Shown: positions 19,413 through 28,215 of the stretch, piece after piece | Layout: each line of letters opens with the position of its first letter | Numbering within the stretch: position 1 is the first letter of the stretch | Origin: Paraburkholderia phenazinium | Lineage (GTDB): Bacteria; Pseudomonadota; Gammaproteobacteria; Burkholderiales; Burkholderiaceae | DNA length: 64,000 bases | Assembly (NCBI RefSeq): GCF_900141745.1 | Contig: NZ_FSRM01000002.1 | Span: forward strand, 372,001-436,000 | Direction of reading: 5' to 3' | The notes under the pieces: model-generated | What the model was told of the DNA's origin: nothing | The model's input: only the letters and a program-made list of their open reading frames with translations | Database searches by the model: none | Position numbers and translations under genes: made by a program

Positions 19413-19949
19413 ATGACGAGCGACGACACCCGGCGCCAGTTCCGCGATGCAATGGCGTATCTGCCGGCAGCGGTCAACATCATCACGACGGACGGCCCGC
19501 ATGGACGCTGCGGCATCACCGCCAGCGCAGTCTGCTCGGTGACGGACACACCGCCTACCATGCTAGTGTGCATCAACCAGACCAGCTACGTGCACGACCT
19601 GCTGCGGCAAAACCGCAGTGTCTGCATCAATGTGCTGGCCGCGGAGTGCCAGGAGCTAGCGCGCACGTTTGCCGGCATGACAGGCTGTTCGATGGACGAG
19701 CGTTTCGAACATTGCGGATGGACCGCCGGTTCCTCTGCCGTGCCGGTGCTGGCAGATGCCATCGCGAGACTGGAAGGGCGGATTGTCGACAGCAAGGCAG
19801 TGGGTTCGCACTCGGTCCTGTTCGTGCGCATCGATCACATTTCGATGCGTGAGGACGGCGACGGCCTGATCTATTTCGGACGGCAGTTCCACCGCCTCGA
19901 GCGGCCTGGCATTGCGACGCCTTCGGGCAGCGCCGGCACGGCGAGGTAA
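19413..19949 (+). CDS. flavin reductase, HpaC/IacG-like
   Basis: A 178-residue flavin reductase of the FMN-binding split-barrel family. RQFRDAMAYLPAAVNIITT, CGITASAVCSV and TDTPPTMLVCIN match the E. coli HpaC pattern closely, and the C-terminal LIYFGRQFHRL fits as well. It reduces free FMN or FAD with NAD(P)H for the preceding monooxygenase. The ATG at 19413 is chosen over 19395: GAGGAC lies 7 bases before it and the family N-terminus is short. It starts about 30 bases after the monooxygenase stop, so the two are surely cotranscribed. Confidence 0.92.
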   Translation: MTSDDTRRQFRDAMAYLPAAVNIITTDGPHGRCGITASAVCSVTDTPPTMLVCINQTSYVHDLLRQNRSVCINVLAAECQELARTFAGMTGCSMDERFEHCGWTAGSSAVPVLADAIARLEGRIVDSKAVGSHSVLFVRIDHISMREDGDGLIYFGRQFHRLERPGIATPSGSAGTAR

Positions 19950-19951
19950 GC

Positions 19952-20686
19952 ATGGACGTCTGCCTCTTTCTGATCGGCACCGTCAGCGATATGCCCGACG
20001 GGGCGCCCACGATCGACGTTGCGTCCCTGCATGCCGCAACACATGCGATAGATGGTCTGCGGCGTCTTGTGATCCATCGTCCAGTGGAACCCGCGCGTGG
20101 CGATCCTTTGCTGAGCGCGCCTGGGAAACATCCGCACTGCGTCCTGCAGTGGTATTTCGACGACCTTGGCACGCTGGAGACGGCGCTTGAAAGCGACGGC
20201 TGCATCCAGACCGCCCTCGACATTTTGGGTACGTCTTCACATCAGAGCCTCTTCGCGCAGCAGGTCATGGCTGTGCGGACATTCGCTACGCCTGCAGGTG
20301 CGGGTGCCCCACAACAATCCGCCGAGCGATGCACGTATCTCGTCAGCTACGAAGGCGAAGCTGACGATTTCAATGCCTGGCTCACGCACTACCTCATTCA
20401 CCATCCGCCGCTCATGGCCGAGCTTCCGGGCATCCGCGAGCTGGAGATCTACACGCGGGTCGACTACCGCAGCGGCCTCGCCTTGCCGCGCGCCACGGCA
20501 ATGCAGCGCAACAAGGTGGTATTCGACGATCCGCTCGCCCTGTCGGCCGCCCTGGCCTCTCCGGTCCGCGCCCGTATGAAGCGCGACTTCGATCGCTTTC
20601 CGACGTATAGCGGGAGCACCCCGCATTACCCGATGCGCAGCATTTACGGTAATCTGCGCGAGGAGCCAAGCGATCGAAGGTCATGA
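19952..20686 (+). CDS. EthD-like protein (dimeric alpha-beta barrel fold)
   Basis: 244 residues. The second half (YLVSYEGEADDFNAWLTHY, then PPLMAELPGIRELEIYTRV) has the pattern of EthD/ferredoxin-like alpha-beta barrel proteins: a short strand, a helix with the HxxHxPLM-like segment, and a G-I/V strand. The first half may hold a degenerate second copy. Such proteins accompany oxygenases in several degradation clusters; their role is rarely proven. It starts two bases after the reductase stop codon, and its own end overlaps the LysR start by four bases (ATGA), which indicates translational coupling. Confidence 0.65.
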   Translation: MDVCLFLIGTVSDMPDGAPTIDVASLHAATHAIDGLRRLVIHRPVEPARGDPLLSAPGKHPHCVLQWYFDDLGTLETALESDGCIQTALDILGTSSHQSLFAQQVMAVRTFATPAGAGAPQQSAERCTYLVSYEGEADDFNAWLTHYLIHHPPLMAELPGIRELEIYTRVDYRSGLALPRATAMQRNKVVFDDPLALSAALASPVRARMKRDFDRFPTYSGSTPHYPMRSIYGNLREEPSDRRS

Positions 20687-21603
20687 CCAAATCAAACCCG
20701 GGCGATACCGATCTGAATCTGCTGCGCGTGTTCATGGCCATCTGGGATCTGCGCAGTCTGACTGCTGCGGGAGACCGCCTGGGCCTGACGCAACCGGCCG
20801 TCAGCCATGCACTGCGCAGACTCCGCACGCTATTCGACGATCCGCTATTTGTCCGCACGCCTACTGGCATGGCCCCCACCGACGCGGCCGCCCACCTGTA
20901 TCCGCCACTCGCCCAGGCATTCGGGATCATCAACGTCGCGGTGCAGCAGCTCACGAAATTCGACCCGGCAACGGCTGAACGGGTTTTTCGCGTATCGATG
21001 TCCGATATGTCGGAGTTCTACTTCCTGCCGCCGATCCTCGCCATGCTCGAGCACACGGCGCGCGGCATCCGGATCGAAGTCACCAATTTTCCGGTCGAAT
21101 CGGTGACCGCCGCCATGCGTAGCGGCAAGGTCGATCTTGCGCTGGGTTATGTGCCGGGACTCGATCCCGGCTGCGTCAGCAAGACGCTATTCGTCGACGA
21201 GCACGTTTGCGTCGTGCGAGCCGGCCATCCTTTGCTAACGCCGGCGCCCACCAAAGAAGACCTCGCGGGTCTGCGTTACGTGTATGCCAGCACCAACGCG
21301 ACCGGCCACAGGATGGTGGAGCAATGGCTGGAGGATTTGAATCTCAAGCGCGATGTCGTGTTGCGCTTGCCGCATTTCGTCGTGGCGCCCGAAATCGTCA
21401 GGCACACCGATCTCGCGGTGATTTTCCCGCGGAGCATCGCCCAGCGCTTCAATCAGAACGGGGCGTTCCGGATTCTGCCCTTGCCTTTCGCGCTCCCGCC
21501 CATCGAGATTCAGGTGCACTCGCATGCGCAGTTCTCGGCCGACCCGGGCATCGCATGGTTGCGCGAAGCGATCTACGGAATGTTTCATCAGGCCGGCTTT
21601 TAA
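20683..21603 (+). CDS. LysR-family transcriptional regulator
   Basis: 306 residues with an N-terminal winged helix (DLNLLRVFMAIWDLRSLTAA, then LGLTQPAVSHALRRLR) and a periplasmic-binding-like effector domain. The N-terminus beginning DLNLL is characteristic of the NodD/NahR/DntR branch, whose members respond to aromatic acids. It is translationally coupled to the EthD-like gene and therefore sits inside the operon it may control, an uncommon place for a LysR gene. It is related to the LysR protein at 23095-24015. Confidence 0.93.
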   Translation: MTKSNPGDTDLNLLRVFMAIWDLRSLTAAGDRLGLTQPAVSHALRRLRTLFDDPLFVRTPTGMAPTDAAAHLYPPLAQAFGIINVAVQQLTKFDPATAERVFRVSMSDMSEFYFLPPILAMLEHTARGIRIEVTNFPVESVTAAMRSGKVDLALGYVPGLDPGCVSKTLFVDEHVCVVRAGHPLLTPAPTKEDLAGLRYVYASTNATGHRMVEQWLEDLNLKRDVVLRLPHFVVAPEIVRHTDLAVIFPRSIAQRFNQNGAFRILPLPFALPPIEIQVHSHAQFSADPGIAWLREAIYGMFHQAGF

Positions 21604-21660
21604 AACCCACTTCAAGAACTCATTTGCCGCGCCACTCATTTGCTGCACTGATACCCGGCT

Positions 21661-21692
21661 CCATTTTCGGCGAATTTGACGCACCGAAATGG
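21661..21692. promoter_or_regulatory. inverted repeat upstream of second MHS permease
   Basis: CCATTTTCGG (21661-21670) faces CCGAAATGG (21684-21692), an almost perfect inverted repeat with a T-rich arm, and CGAATTTGAC lies in its centre. The same CATTTT / TTTGAC pair occurs at 16631 and 24054. It fits a LysR-type operator, but no binding data can be read from sequence. Confidence 0.5.
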
Positions 21693-21766
21693 CGCGTCGA
21701 AACTGTTTGCCATGCGGAGCCCTCCCGATGAGGTCGCGACGCCCGACTCTTTCCTCCCGAGCAAAC

Positions 21767-23077
21767 ATGGCATCCGTGCAACCATCCACCCCGTCAATCG
21801 CAACTGCGGCGTCCAATAGTACGGCCCTTACCCGGATCGTCGTCGCCTCCGTCGCAGGCAATGCGATGGAGTGGTACGACTTCTTCGTCTACGGAACCGC
21901 TGCGGCGCTCGTCTTCGGGCAACTATTCTTTCCCGCCAATGCCGACCCGCTTATCGGTACGCTAGGCGCATTCGCTGCGTTCGCCATCGGCTTCGTCGCA
22001 AGACCGCTCGGTGGCATCGTGTTCGGCCACATCGGCGACCGCCACGGCCGCAAGGCGTCGCTGGTGTGGACTTTGTTGATCATGGGTGTCGCGACCTTCG
22101 GGATCGGGCTATTGCCGACTTATGCCCAGGCCGGACTGTGGTCGCCGGCCGCGCTCGTCGCACTGCGCCTGCTGCAAGGCGTGGCATCCGGTGGCGAATG
22201 GGGCGGCGGCGTGCTGATGATCAGCGAGAATGCGCCGCCGGAGAAGCGCGGCTACTACGCCGCGTGGAGTCAACTGGGCGTGGGCGGCGGTTTCGTTCTG
22301 TCTTCAGGCGCCTTTCTCGCTGCGCAGGCGCTACCCCACGCGCAGTTCCTCGCCTGGGGTTGGCGCCTGCCGTTCCTCGCGAGCGTCCTGATCTTTGCGC
22401 TCGGCGTCTATATCCGCTACAACCTGCCGGAAAGCCGCGAGTTCGAAAACGCGGAGCACGCCGGCAAGACATCGCATATGCCGGTACTGGAAGCAATCAA
22501 ACGGCATCCTAAGGAAATCCTGATCGCGATGGGTCTGCGCGTAGCGGAAAATGGCGGTGCGTATATTTTTCTCGCGTTTTCACTGGTCTACGGCAAGTTC
22601 GCCGGCATCGCCAGCTCGACCATGCTCACCGCCGTCATGCTGGCCATGGTGGTCGAAATGGGCGCCATGCTGCTATGGGGCAAGCTCTCGGACAAGCTGG
22701 GACGCAAGCCCGTCTACCTGATTGGTGCCGTATCGCTCATGGTCATGGCATTCCCGTTTTTCTGGCTGCTGAACACGCATTCCACGCCTCTGATCTACCT
22801 GGCACTCGTGCTCGGCACGGCGGTCTGCCACGGCGCGATGATCGGCACCCTGCCTGCGCTCGTTGGCGAGCTATTCAGCACCGAGGTGCGTTATTCCGGC
22901 GTTGCACTTGGGCACGAGGTGGCATCGATTTTCGCGGGCGGCATGTCTCCGCTGATTGCCGTTGCGCTGCTTTCGCACTACCACGCGTATTGGCCCGTTT
23001 CGCTCTTTCTCATGCTGCTCGGGCTCGTGACCGTCGTCACGCTGCGCTTCACGCACGAGACGCGCGCCTCGACGTAG
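21767..23077 (+). CDS. MFS permease, MHS family (second copy)
   Basis: 436 residues with about 12 membrane helices. NAMEWYDFFVYGTAAALVF, GDRHGRK and GGEWGGG mark the MHS subgroup of proton symporters. It is clearly paralogous to the protein at 16762-18102. It probably imports a substrate or intermediate of the oxygenase cluster. The start at 21767 is set by the family N-terminus; ATG codons at 21728 and 21689 are also in frame, and no strong ribosome-binding site decides between them. It is convergent with the LysR gene at 23095. Confidence 0.88.
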   Translation: MASVQPSTPSIATAASNSTALTRIVVASVAGNAMEWYDFFVYGTAAALVFGQLFFPANADPLIGTLGAFAAFAIGFVARPLGGIVFGHIGDRHGRKASLVWTLLIMGVATFGIGLLPTYAQAGLWSPAALVALRLLQGVASGGEWGGGVLMISENAPPEKRGYYAAWSQLGVGGGFVLSSGAFLAAQALPHAQFLAWGWRLPFLASVLIFALGVYIRYNLPESREFENAEHAGKTSHMPVLEAIKRHPKEILIAMGLRVAENGGAYIFLAFSLVYGKFAGIASSTMLTAVMLAMVVEMGAMLLWGKLSDKLGRKPVYLIGAVSLMVMAFPFFWLLNTHSTPLIYLALVLGTAVCHGAMIGTLPALVGELFSTEVRYSGVALGHEVASIFAGGMSPLIAVALLSHYHAYWPVSLFLMLLGLVTVVTLRFTHETRAST

Positions 23078-23094
23078 TGCAGGGCATCGTTCCT

Positions 23095-24015
23095 TTATAA
23101 CTGGTCGAATTTGCGCACCGACTCGATCAGCAGGTTTCTCATCCACACAATGCCGTCCTCGTCGTGAAAGTGCTCGTGCCAATGCATTGTCACCGAGGCC
23201 GCCGGCAAGCGAACCGGCAGATCGTAGATCTGAAATGCCTTGGCTTTGTTCAGGATTTGCGCGAGACGCTTTGGTAGCGTCGCGTAAAGATCCGTCACCA
23301 TCAGGATGTTCGGCAACGCGACGAAGTGAGGTAATTCGAGTGCGATATTACGACCGACGCCCTGCGCCCGCAGCGCGTCGTCCAAAGCGTGGTGACTGTG
23401 CTCGAGAGAACGCACCTGAATGTGCGACGCCCCAAGAAAATGCTCGAGATCGAGCTTCTTTCCCGTCGGCAAGCCGCGGCGTCGCCGCGTCATACATACG
23501 TATTCCTCTTCGAACAGCAACTGGTGGCGTGTGCGCGCCATCAGTTCGGGAAGATTGCCGATGGCAAAGTCCAGCTTGCTGGAACGCAGCGCATCTTCCA
23601 TTTCCTCCACGGGCATCGGCTGCACGATGAGCCGGGTACGCGGTGCCTGTTCGTGCAATGCCTTGCAGATGACGGGCAGATAGGCCATTTCGCCCGCATC
23701 GGATAGCGATAGCCGAAACGTGCGTGTGCTCACCGCCGGATCGAATGACTCTGCGTAGCGCAGCGCCTCGCGCACGGTGTCGAGCGCACGGCCCACGATC
23801 GTCGCGAGTTCCAGCGCGATAGGCGTGGGCTGCATGCCCGAGCGGGTACGGATGAATAGCTGATCATCGAATAGTGTGCGCAGGCGGCCAAGCGCATAGC
23901 TCACGGCCGGCTGCGAAAGCGCGAGACGTTCCCCCGCCTTGGTCAAACTGCGCTCTTCCACGATGGCTTGAAACACCCGCAGAAGGTTGAGATCGATATG
24001 GTCAAGCGAAGTCAT
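23095..24015 (-). CDS. LysR-family transcriptional regulator
   Basis: 306 residues. The N-terminal winged helix reads DLNLLRVFQAIVEERSLTKA with LALSQPAVSYALGRLR, again the NodD/NahR-like branch. The effector domain follows, ending in a region with several histidines (HWHEHFHDEDG). It is divergent from the Rieske oxygenase operon, with 169 bases between, the classical arrangement for a LysR regulator and its target. It is a relative of the protein at 20683-21603. Confidence 0.93.
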   Translation of the reverse strand: MTSLDHIDLNLLRVFQAIVEERSLTKAGERLALSQPAVSYALGRLRTLFDDQLFIRTRSGMQPTPIALELATIVGRALDTVREALRYAESFDPAVSTRTFRLSLSDAGEMAYLPVICKALHEQAPRTRLIVQPMPVEEMEDALRSSKLDFAIGNLPELMARTRHQLLFEEEYVCMTRRRRGLPTGKKLDLEHFLGASHIQVRSLEHSHHALDDALRAQGVGRNIALELPHFVALPNILMVTDLYATLPKRLAQILNKAKAFQIYDLPVRLPAASVTMHWHEHFHDEDGIVWMRNLLIESVRKFDQL

Positions 24016-24184
24016 GGGGGCAGCCTATTATTTGCGTCACTTATTCGTCGACTCATTTTAGATCGATTTGACCGATATTGGCTACACGCCGAAACTAGTG
24101 AAAACGCTAGCGCGCAGCACACTGCGCCCCCCCGGCCCCGACACAACTTCCAAGCGACTCTACCGTGACAACCCAGAGACACTG
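24016..24184. promoter_or_regulatory. divergent LysR / oxygenase promoter region with shared motif
   Basis: Gap between the LysR start (24015) and the oxygenase start (24185). At 24054-24072 it carries CATTTT, four bases, then CGATTTGAC, the third instance of the motif seen at 16631 and 21662. Its position, 39-57 bases before the LysR start, suits autoregulation plus activation of the divergent operon. Function is inferred from position and recurrence. Confidence 0.5.
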
Positions 24185-25468
24185 ATGAGCGACACTCACT
24201 ATCAAACCATCAACACCGACGCCCTGCATCGTCGCGTACAGCCCGACCGCATTGCACCGTCCATGTACTACGACCCGGCGCTCTTCGAAGCGGAACTCGA
24301 GCGCATTTTCTACAAGACGTGGATCTGGGTCGCGCACGCAAGCGAGCTGCCGAACCCCGGCGATTTCCGCACCACGACGATTGGACGTCAGCCCGTCATC
24401 GTGGTACGCGACAAGAGCGGCGCGGTGAACGTGTTGCAAAACCGCTGCCGCCATCGCGGCGCCACCGTCTGCGAGGAACACAAGGGCAACGCCAAAGGCT
24501 TTACGTGCCCCTATCACAGCTGGTCGTACGCGCTTGACGGCACGTTGCGTGCTCTACCCTATGGCGACGGCTACGAAGGCGTCTGCGAGAAAAACGAACT
24601 GCCGCTGAAATCGCTGCGCGTGGGCATCTATCAAGGACTAATCTTCGCGAGCTTCAACGAAGAGATCGAGCCGCTGGAAGACTTTCTCGGCGGCGCCAAG
24701 CCGTGGATCGATCTGTTCATGAAGCAGGGCGCCGGCTATCCGATCAAGGCGAACGGCGAGCATAAGTTCAGATTCAAGGGCAACTGGAAAATCCAGCTGG
24801 AAAACACCACTGATCTCTATCACTTCCCGGTCGTTCACAAGTCGTGGATGAAATCGATCGACGACGAAACAGCCGCTGTGATCACCAGCTTCATGACAAG
24901 CGACGACGCCTTCTGCCGCTCGCTCGGCAATGGCCATAGCCTTGCGGTGCTCGTGCCGGAGCTGGTCGATCTCGACCACGACGACGGTGCACCGTTGCCC
25001 GAGCGCTTCAACGATCTCGCCACGAAGCTGGCCGAGCGTCACTCGCCCGATGAAGTCCGGCGCGTCGTGCGCTCGCTGATGGGCGTCGGCTTCAATCTGA
25101 ATCTGTTTCCGAATCTGGCGTTGTCGATGGCGTTCTTCCGCGTACTGCGGCCGCTGTCTGCAGAGGAAACAGAAATCCGCCACGTCGCGCTCGCGATGGA
25201 CGGCGGACCCGATGAAGCGAACCGCGTTCGCCTGCGTATTCATGAGCACTTCCAGGGTCCCTTCGGGTTTGGCAGCCCGGACGATGCGGAAGCGTGGGAA
25301 CGCGTTCAGCGCGGCTCGCACGCCGGCCCCGATGTGCCGATCCTGGTAAACCGCGGGCTCAACCGCGAGGCCACCGCGGCGAACGGCGAAAAGACCGCAC
25401 ATGCCACCGACGAGACGGGCATGCGCGAAGCGTACAGGCAGTGGCGTGCAATGATGGAGCAGGCATGA
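24185..25468 (+). CDS. Rieske non-haem iron ring-hydroxylating oxygenase, alpha subunit
   Basis: 427 residues. The Rieske [2Fe-2S] site is Cys88-x-His90 and Cys108-x2-His111. The mononuclear iron site is Asp210, His213 and His218 in the segment NTTDLYHFPVVHKSW. It should hydroxylate an aromatic or heteroaromatic ring with O2, using electrons from a ferredoxin/reductase that is not encoded nearby. The start at 24185 is chosen by the family N-terminus; the frame is open to 24068. The gene order alpha, beta and, further on, SnoaL and amidase is reminiscent of iacC, iacD, iacI and iacH. Confidence 0.92.
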   Translation: MSDTHYQTINTDALHRRVQPDRIAPSMYYDPALFEAELERIFYKTWIWVAHASELPNPGDFRTTTIGRQPVIVVRDKSGAVNVLQNRCRHRGATVCEEHKGNAKGFTCPYHSWSYALDGTLRALPYGDGYEGVCEKNELPLKSLRVGIYQGLIFASFNEEIEPLEDFLGGAKPWIDLFMKQGAGYPIKANGEHKFRFKGNWKIQLENTTDLYHFPVVHKSWMKSIDDETAAVITSFMTSDDAFCRSLGNGHSLAVLVPELVDLDHDDGAPLPERFNDLATKLAERHSPDEVRRVVRSLMGVGFNLNLFPNLALSMAFFRVLRPLSAEETEIRHVALAMDGGPDEANRVRLRIHEHFQGPFGFGSPDDAEAWERVQRGSHAGPDVPILVNRGLNREATAANGEKTAHATDETGMREAYRQWRAMMEQA

Positions 25469-25965
25469 TGGATGAGCGCAACACCCCTTTCTCGCAGCAA
25501 ACCTTCGCGCGGGCCGTCGAGTTCATCTGGCGCGAAGCCGAGATGCTCGACCGCCGCGACTACCGTGCATGGCTCGATCTATGGGATACCTCAGGTTTCT
25601 ACGTAGTGCCGATCGATCCCAGCACGACCGACTACGCGGCCTCGTTGAACTACGCCTATGACGATCAGGATATGCGTGAAAAGCGCGTGCAACGGATGAC
25701 GTCGGGCTATTCCGCATCGGCCTCGGATGCCGCACGAACCGTGCGCACCGTGTCGCGCTTCACGCTTGAAAGCACTACCTCGGAAGTGGTCGAAGTGAAA
25801 TCGGCGCAGGTGATCGTCGCTTACAAGCGCGGCGTCACGACAATCTTTGCAGCAGACCTCTCGCACACGGTCAGCTTTGCGAGTGGCGAACCACGCCTCG
25901 TTGAAAAGGTCATCCGTTTGATCGATTCGACTGAAGCGCTCAGTGCAATCGGCTTCCTGCTTTGA
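25465..25965 (+). CDS. ring-hydroxylating oxygenase, beta subunit
   Basis: 166 residues of the small-subunit family (NTF2-like fold): FIWREAEMLDRRDYRAWLDLWDTSGFYVVP is the expected N-terminal helix and strand. Its ATG overlaps the alpha-subunit stop codon (ATGA), so the two are translationally coupled and should form an alpha3-beta3 complex. The start may be at 25465 or 25468. It has no catalytic residues of its own; the role is structural. Confidence 0.9.
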   Translation: MMDERNTPFSQQTFARAVEFIWREAEMLDRRDYRAWLDLWDTSGFYVVPIDPSTTDYAASLNYAYDDQDMREKRVQRMTSGYSASASDAARTVRTVSRFTLESTTSEVVEVKSAQVIVAYKRGVTTIFAADLSHTVSFASGEPRLVEKVIRLIDSTEALSAIGFLL

Positions 25966-26028
25966 TTGCTCCATGAAAATGCGTCGGCCGTGAGTCGGCG
26001 GACGATGCATACAACCGGTATCTCTCTC

Positions 26029-26415
26029 ATGCCTACACTCGAAGTCTATTTGGCCGCGGGTCACAGCGATGCCAGCAAAGCGGCGTTGATTCACGGAATG
26101 ACGCAAGCGACTGTCCGTGCGATCGGCGCGCCCGCCGAATCGGTGCGCGTGCTGCTCAGCGAGTTGCCGGCGGCGCACTTCGGTATTGGCGGCAAGAGTG
26201 CAGCCAACGGCGCGGCGCCATCCCTGCCGGTCATTGTCGCGATCCTGATTGCCGGTCGCTCCGACGCGCAAAAGCAGGCGTTGATCTCTGCGCTCTCCGC
26301 CACCGGCGCTGCGATACTGGATGCCCCCATCGAGGCGACGCGCGTCATCATCAAGGACATTCCCAACACTGACTTCGGCATTGGCGGTCAGACGGCACGG
26401 GCGCTCGGGCGCTGA
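26029..26415 (+). CDS. tandem 4-oxalocrotonate tautomerase-like protein
   Basis: 128 residues made of two similar halves. The first starts MPTLEVYLAAG, and the Pro directly after Met would be the catalytic Pro1; Arg40 matches the 4-OT arginine. The second half (LPVIVAILIAG, from about residue 66) repeats the pattern with Arg105, and both halves end in DFGIGG or HFGIGG. In the second half the proline is internal and cannot act as an N-terminal base. It would tautomerise or isomerise a ring-cleavage product. The start at 26029 is required by Pro1; the frame is open from 25966. Confidence 0.8.
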   Translation: MPTLEVYLAAGHSDASKAALIHGMTQATVRAIGAPAESVRVLLSELPAAHFGIGGKSAANGAAPSLPVIVAILIAGRSDAQKQALISALSATGAAILDAPIEATRVIIKDIPNTDFGIGGQTARALGR

Positions 26416-26524
26416 TAGGTGACGGGGCTTGTGCCTCCCAACCTGGGGCGCTACCGGGATAAAAGCATATGTTGGTCGGGAATTGGCCGTACCGTCCGCA
26501 ATGAATGCGCAGGAGTGAAGCGAC

Positions 26525-27058
26525 ATGACACGGAATGACAGCCCTCAAGGGCAGAGCACGCTCGAGGCACTCCAGGCGCGCATCTCGGCACTCGAAGCCG
26601 AACGCGCTGCGCGCAAGACAATCTCGCGGTATATGGCGCTTTGCGATGTTCCTTCAGCCGCCAGCAGCGGTGAATCTTTGGCGGCGCTGTTCGCCAATGA
26701 CGCAATCTGGGAAGGTATCGGTTCCCAATACGCGCAGAAATTCGGTCGCCTGGAAGGACGCGCAGAAATCGTCACGATGCTGCAGCGGTATCTCCCGCCC
26801 ACCCCGCACTTCACCACGAATGTACACTTCCTGACGGCGGAAACAATCGAGGTCGCGGGCTCGTCGGTCAAGGGGCGCTGGGTAATGCTTCAGGCGTCCG
26901 GCTACGTCGACGCTCCAGCACAACTGATCTCCGCGCGCCTCGAAGTCGATTTCTCGCCCGCACCTGACAGCGACCGGTGGCTCATCCAGCATTTTCGCAC
27001 CGAGCGTCTGTTCGACGCGCCCTGGCACGTCAACCCTCGAAACGACACGACATCATGA
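26525..27058 (+). CDS. SnoaL-like (NTF2-fold) protein, IacI-like
   Basis: 177 residues. An N-terminal coiled-coil-like stretch (LEALQARISALEAERA) precedes a SnoaL-like domain containing SRYMALCDVP and a GRLEGRAEIVTML segment. Proteins of this type accompany the amidase in iac clusters, where one (IacI) takes part in indole-3-acetate turnover. The family fold can be an isomerase, a hydratase or a non-enzymatic subunit. AGGAG lies before the ATG, and the last codons overlap the amidase start (ATGA). Confidence 0.7.
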   Translation: MTRNDSPQGQSTLEALQARISALEAERAARKTISRYMALCDVPSAASSGESLAALFANDAIWEGIGSQYAQKFGRLEGRAEIVTMLQRYLPPTPHFTTNVHFLTAETIEVAGSSVKGRWVMLQASGYVDAPAQLISARLEVDFSPAPDSDRWLIQHFRTERLFDAPWHVNPRNDTTS

Positions 27059-28191
27059 CAGCCTTTATCAGTCAGTTTTCCTTACGTTCTAACGAAGCCG
27101 CGAGCGCGCTGACGATTGCGATCAAGGACACGATCGACGTTGCTGGCTACCCGACCACCGCGGGAAGCCGGGCGCTCGCCGGTTCCCCACCTGCGGCACG
27201 CCATGCCGACGTGGTGCAAAACGTGCTCGATGCGGGTTGGCATATCGTCGGCAAGGCGAACATGCATGAACTGGCGTTCGGCATGACAGGTATCAACGAT
27301 TTCACCGGCACACCGCGCAATCCGCAAGATCCAGCGCGCATTCCAGGGGGTTCGTCGAGCGGCTCGGCGTCGGCGGTCGGCCTCGAGCTCGTGGACGCGG
27401 CACTCGGTACTGACACCGGCGGCTCCATTCGCGGACCCGCAGCGTGTTGCGGTGTGATTGGCCTCAAGCCCACGTTCGGGCGCGTGTCGCGTGTCGGCGT
27501 CGCACCCGCCGAATCGTCGCTCGACTGCGTTGGCCCGTTTGCCCGCGACATGCGCACGCTCATCGCTGCGATGGCGGGGATCGACCCAACATTCGGTATC
27601 GGCGCCGCAAGCGAGGGGCGTACAGGGATCAACATCGCATGCGTGTCAGTCGAGGCCGACGCCGACATACTCAAGGCTGTGCAGAACGCGGTCGATCGGG
27701 TCGAAGGCAATATGCGATCTATCGAGCTTCGCCTTCTTCAAGACGCGTTCGACGCGGGACTCGCAGTGATCAATGCGGAGACCTCGCGCGCTTTCGGACA
27801 CCTGGCCGGAGCCGGTCGACTCGGCGCCGATCTCGAAGCGCGTTTGCGCCTCGCGGCCGCGACGACGGCCGCGCAGTTAGAGGCGGCGGAGCAGGTGCGG
27901 CGCCGGTTCACGGAAGCAGTCGACCACGCTCTCGCCGACGTGGACGTGCTTGTCATGCCTACCTTGCCTACTCTGCCCATCACAGTTGAGGCTGCGCGCA
28001 GCGGTACGTCGGTTATCGCCATGTCGTCGCTGATTCGCCCGTTCAATCTGAGTGGTCATCCCGCGCTCAGTATGCCGATACCTGTTGCCAACTCGTCACT
28101 GAAAGCAGGCTTGCAGATTATCGGGCGCAAGGGTGCTGACGAACGGGTATGTGCTGTCGCAGCGTGCTTTGAGGCCGCGCTTGCGGCGTGA
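27055..28191 (+). CDS. amidase signature enzyme (IacH-like)
   Basis: 378 residues with the amidase-signature triad Lys24 (AIKDTID), cis-Ser100 (GGSSSGSA) and nucleophile Ser124 (TDTGGSIRGPAA). Ser100 and Ser124 are 24 residues apart, the spacing of the family. It hydrolyses an amide (carboxylic acid plus ammonia or amine). Its start overlaps the SnoaL-like stop codon. Amidase plus SnoaL plus Rieske oxygenase is the iac-like combination, but the substrate is not determinable here. It is the last gene of the operon and is followed by a nested hairpin. Confidence 0.9.
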   Translation: MTAFISQFSLRSNEAASALTIAIKDTIDVAGYPTTAGSRALAGSPPAARHADVVQNVLDAGWHIVGKANMHELAFGMTGINDFTGTPRNPQDPARIPGGSSSGSASAVGLELVDAALGTDTGGSIRGPAACCGVIGLKPTFGRVSRVGVAPAESSLDCVGPFARDMRTLIAAMAGIDPTFGIGAASEGRTGINIACVSVEADADILKAVQNAVDRVEGNMRSIELRLLQDAFDAGLAVINAETSRAFGHLAGAGRLGADLEARLRLAAATTAAQLEAAEQVRRRFTEAVDHALADVDVLVMPTLPTLPITVEAARSGTSVIAMSSLIRPFNLSGHPALSMPIPVANSSLKAGLQIIGRKGADERVCAVAACFEAALAA

Positions 28192-28215
28192 TTATCCCGG
28201 CGCCCAATAATTCGC

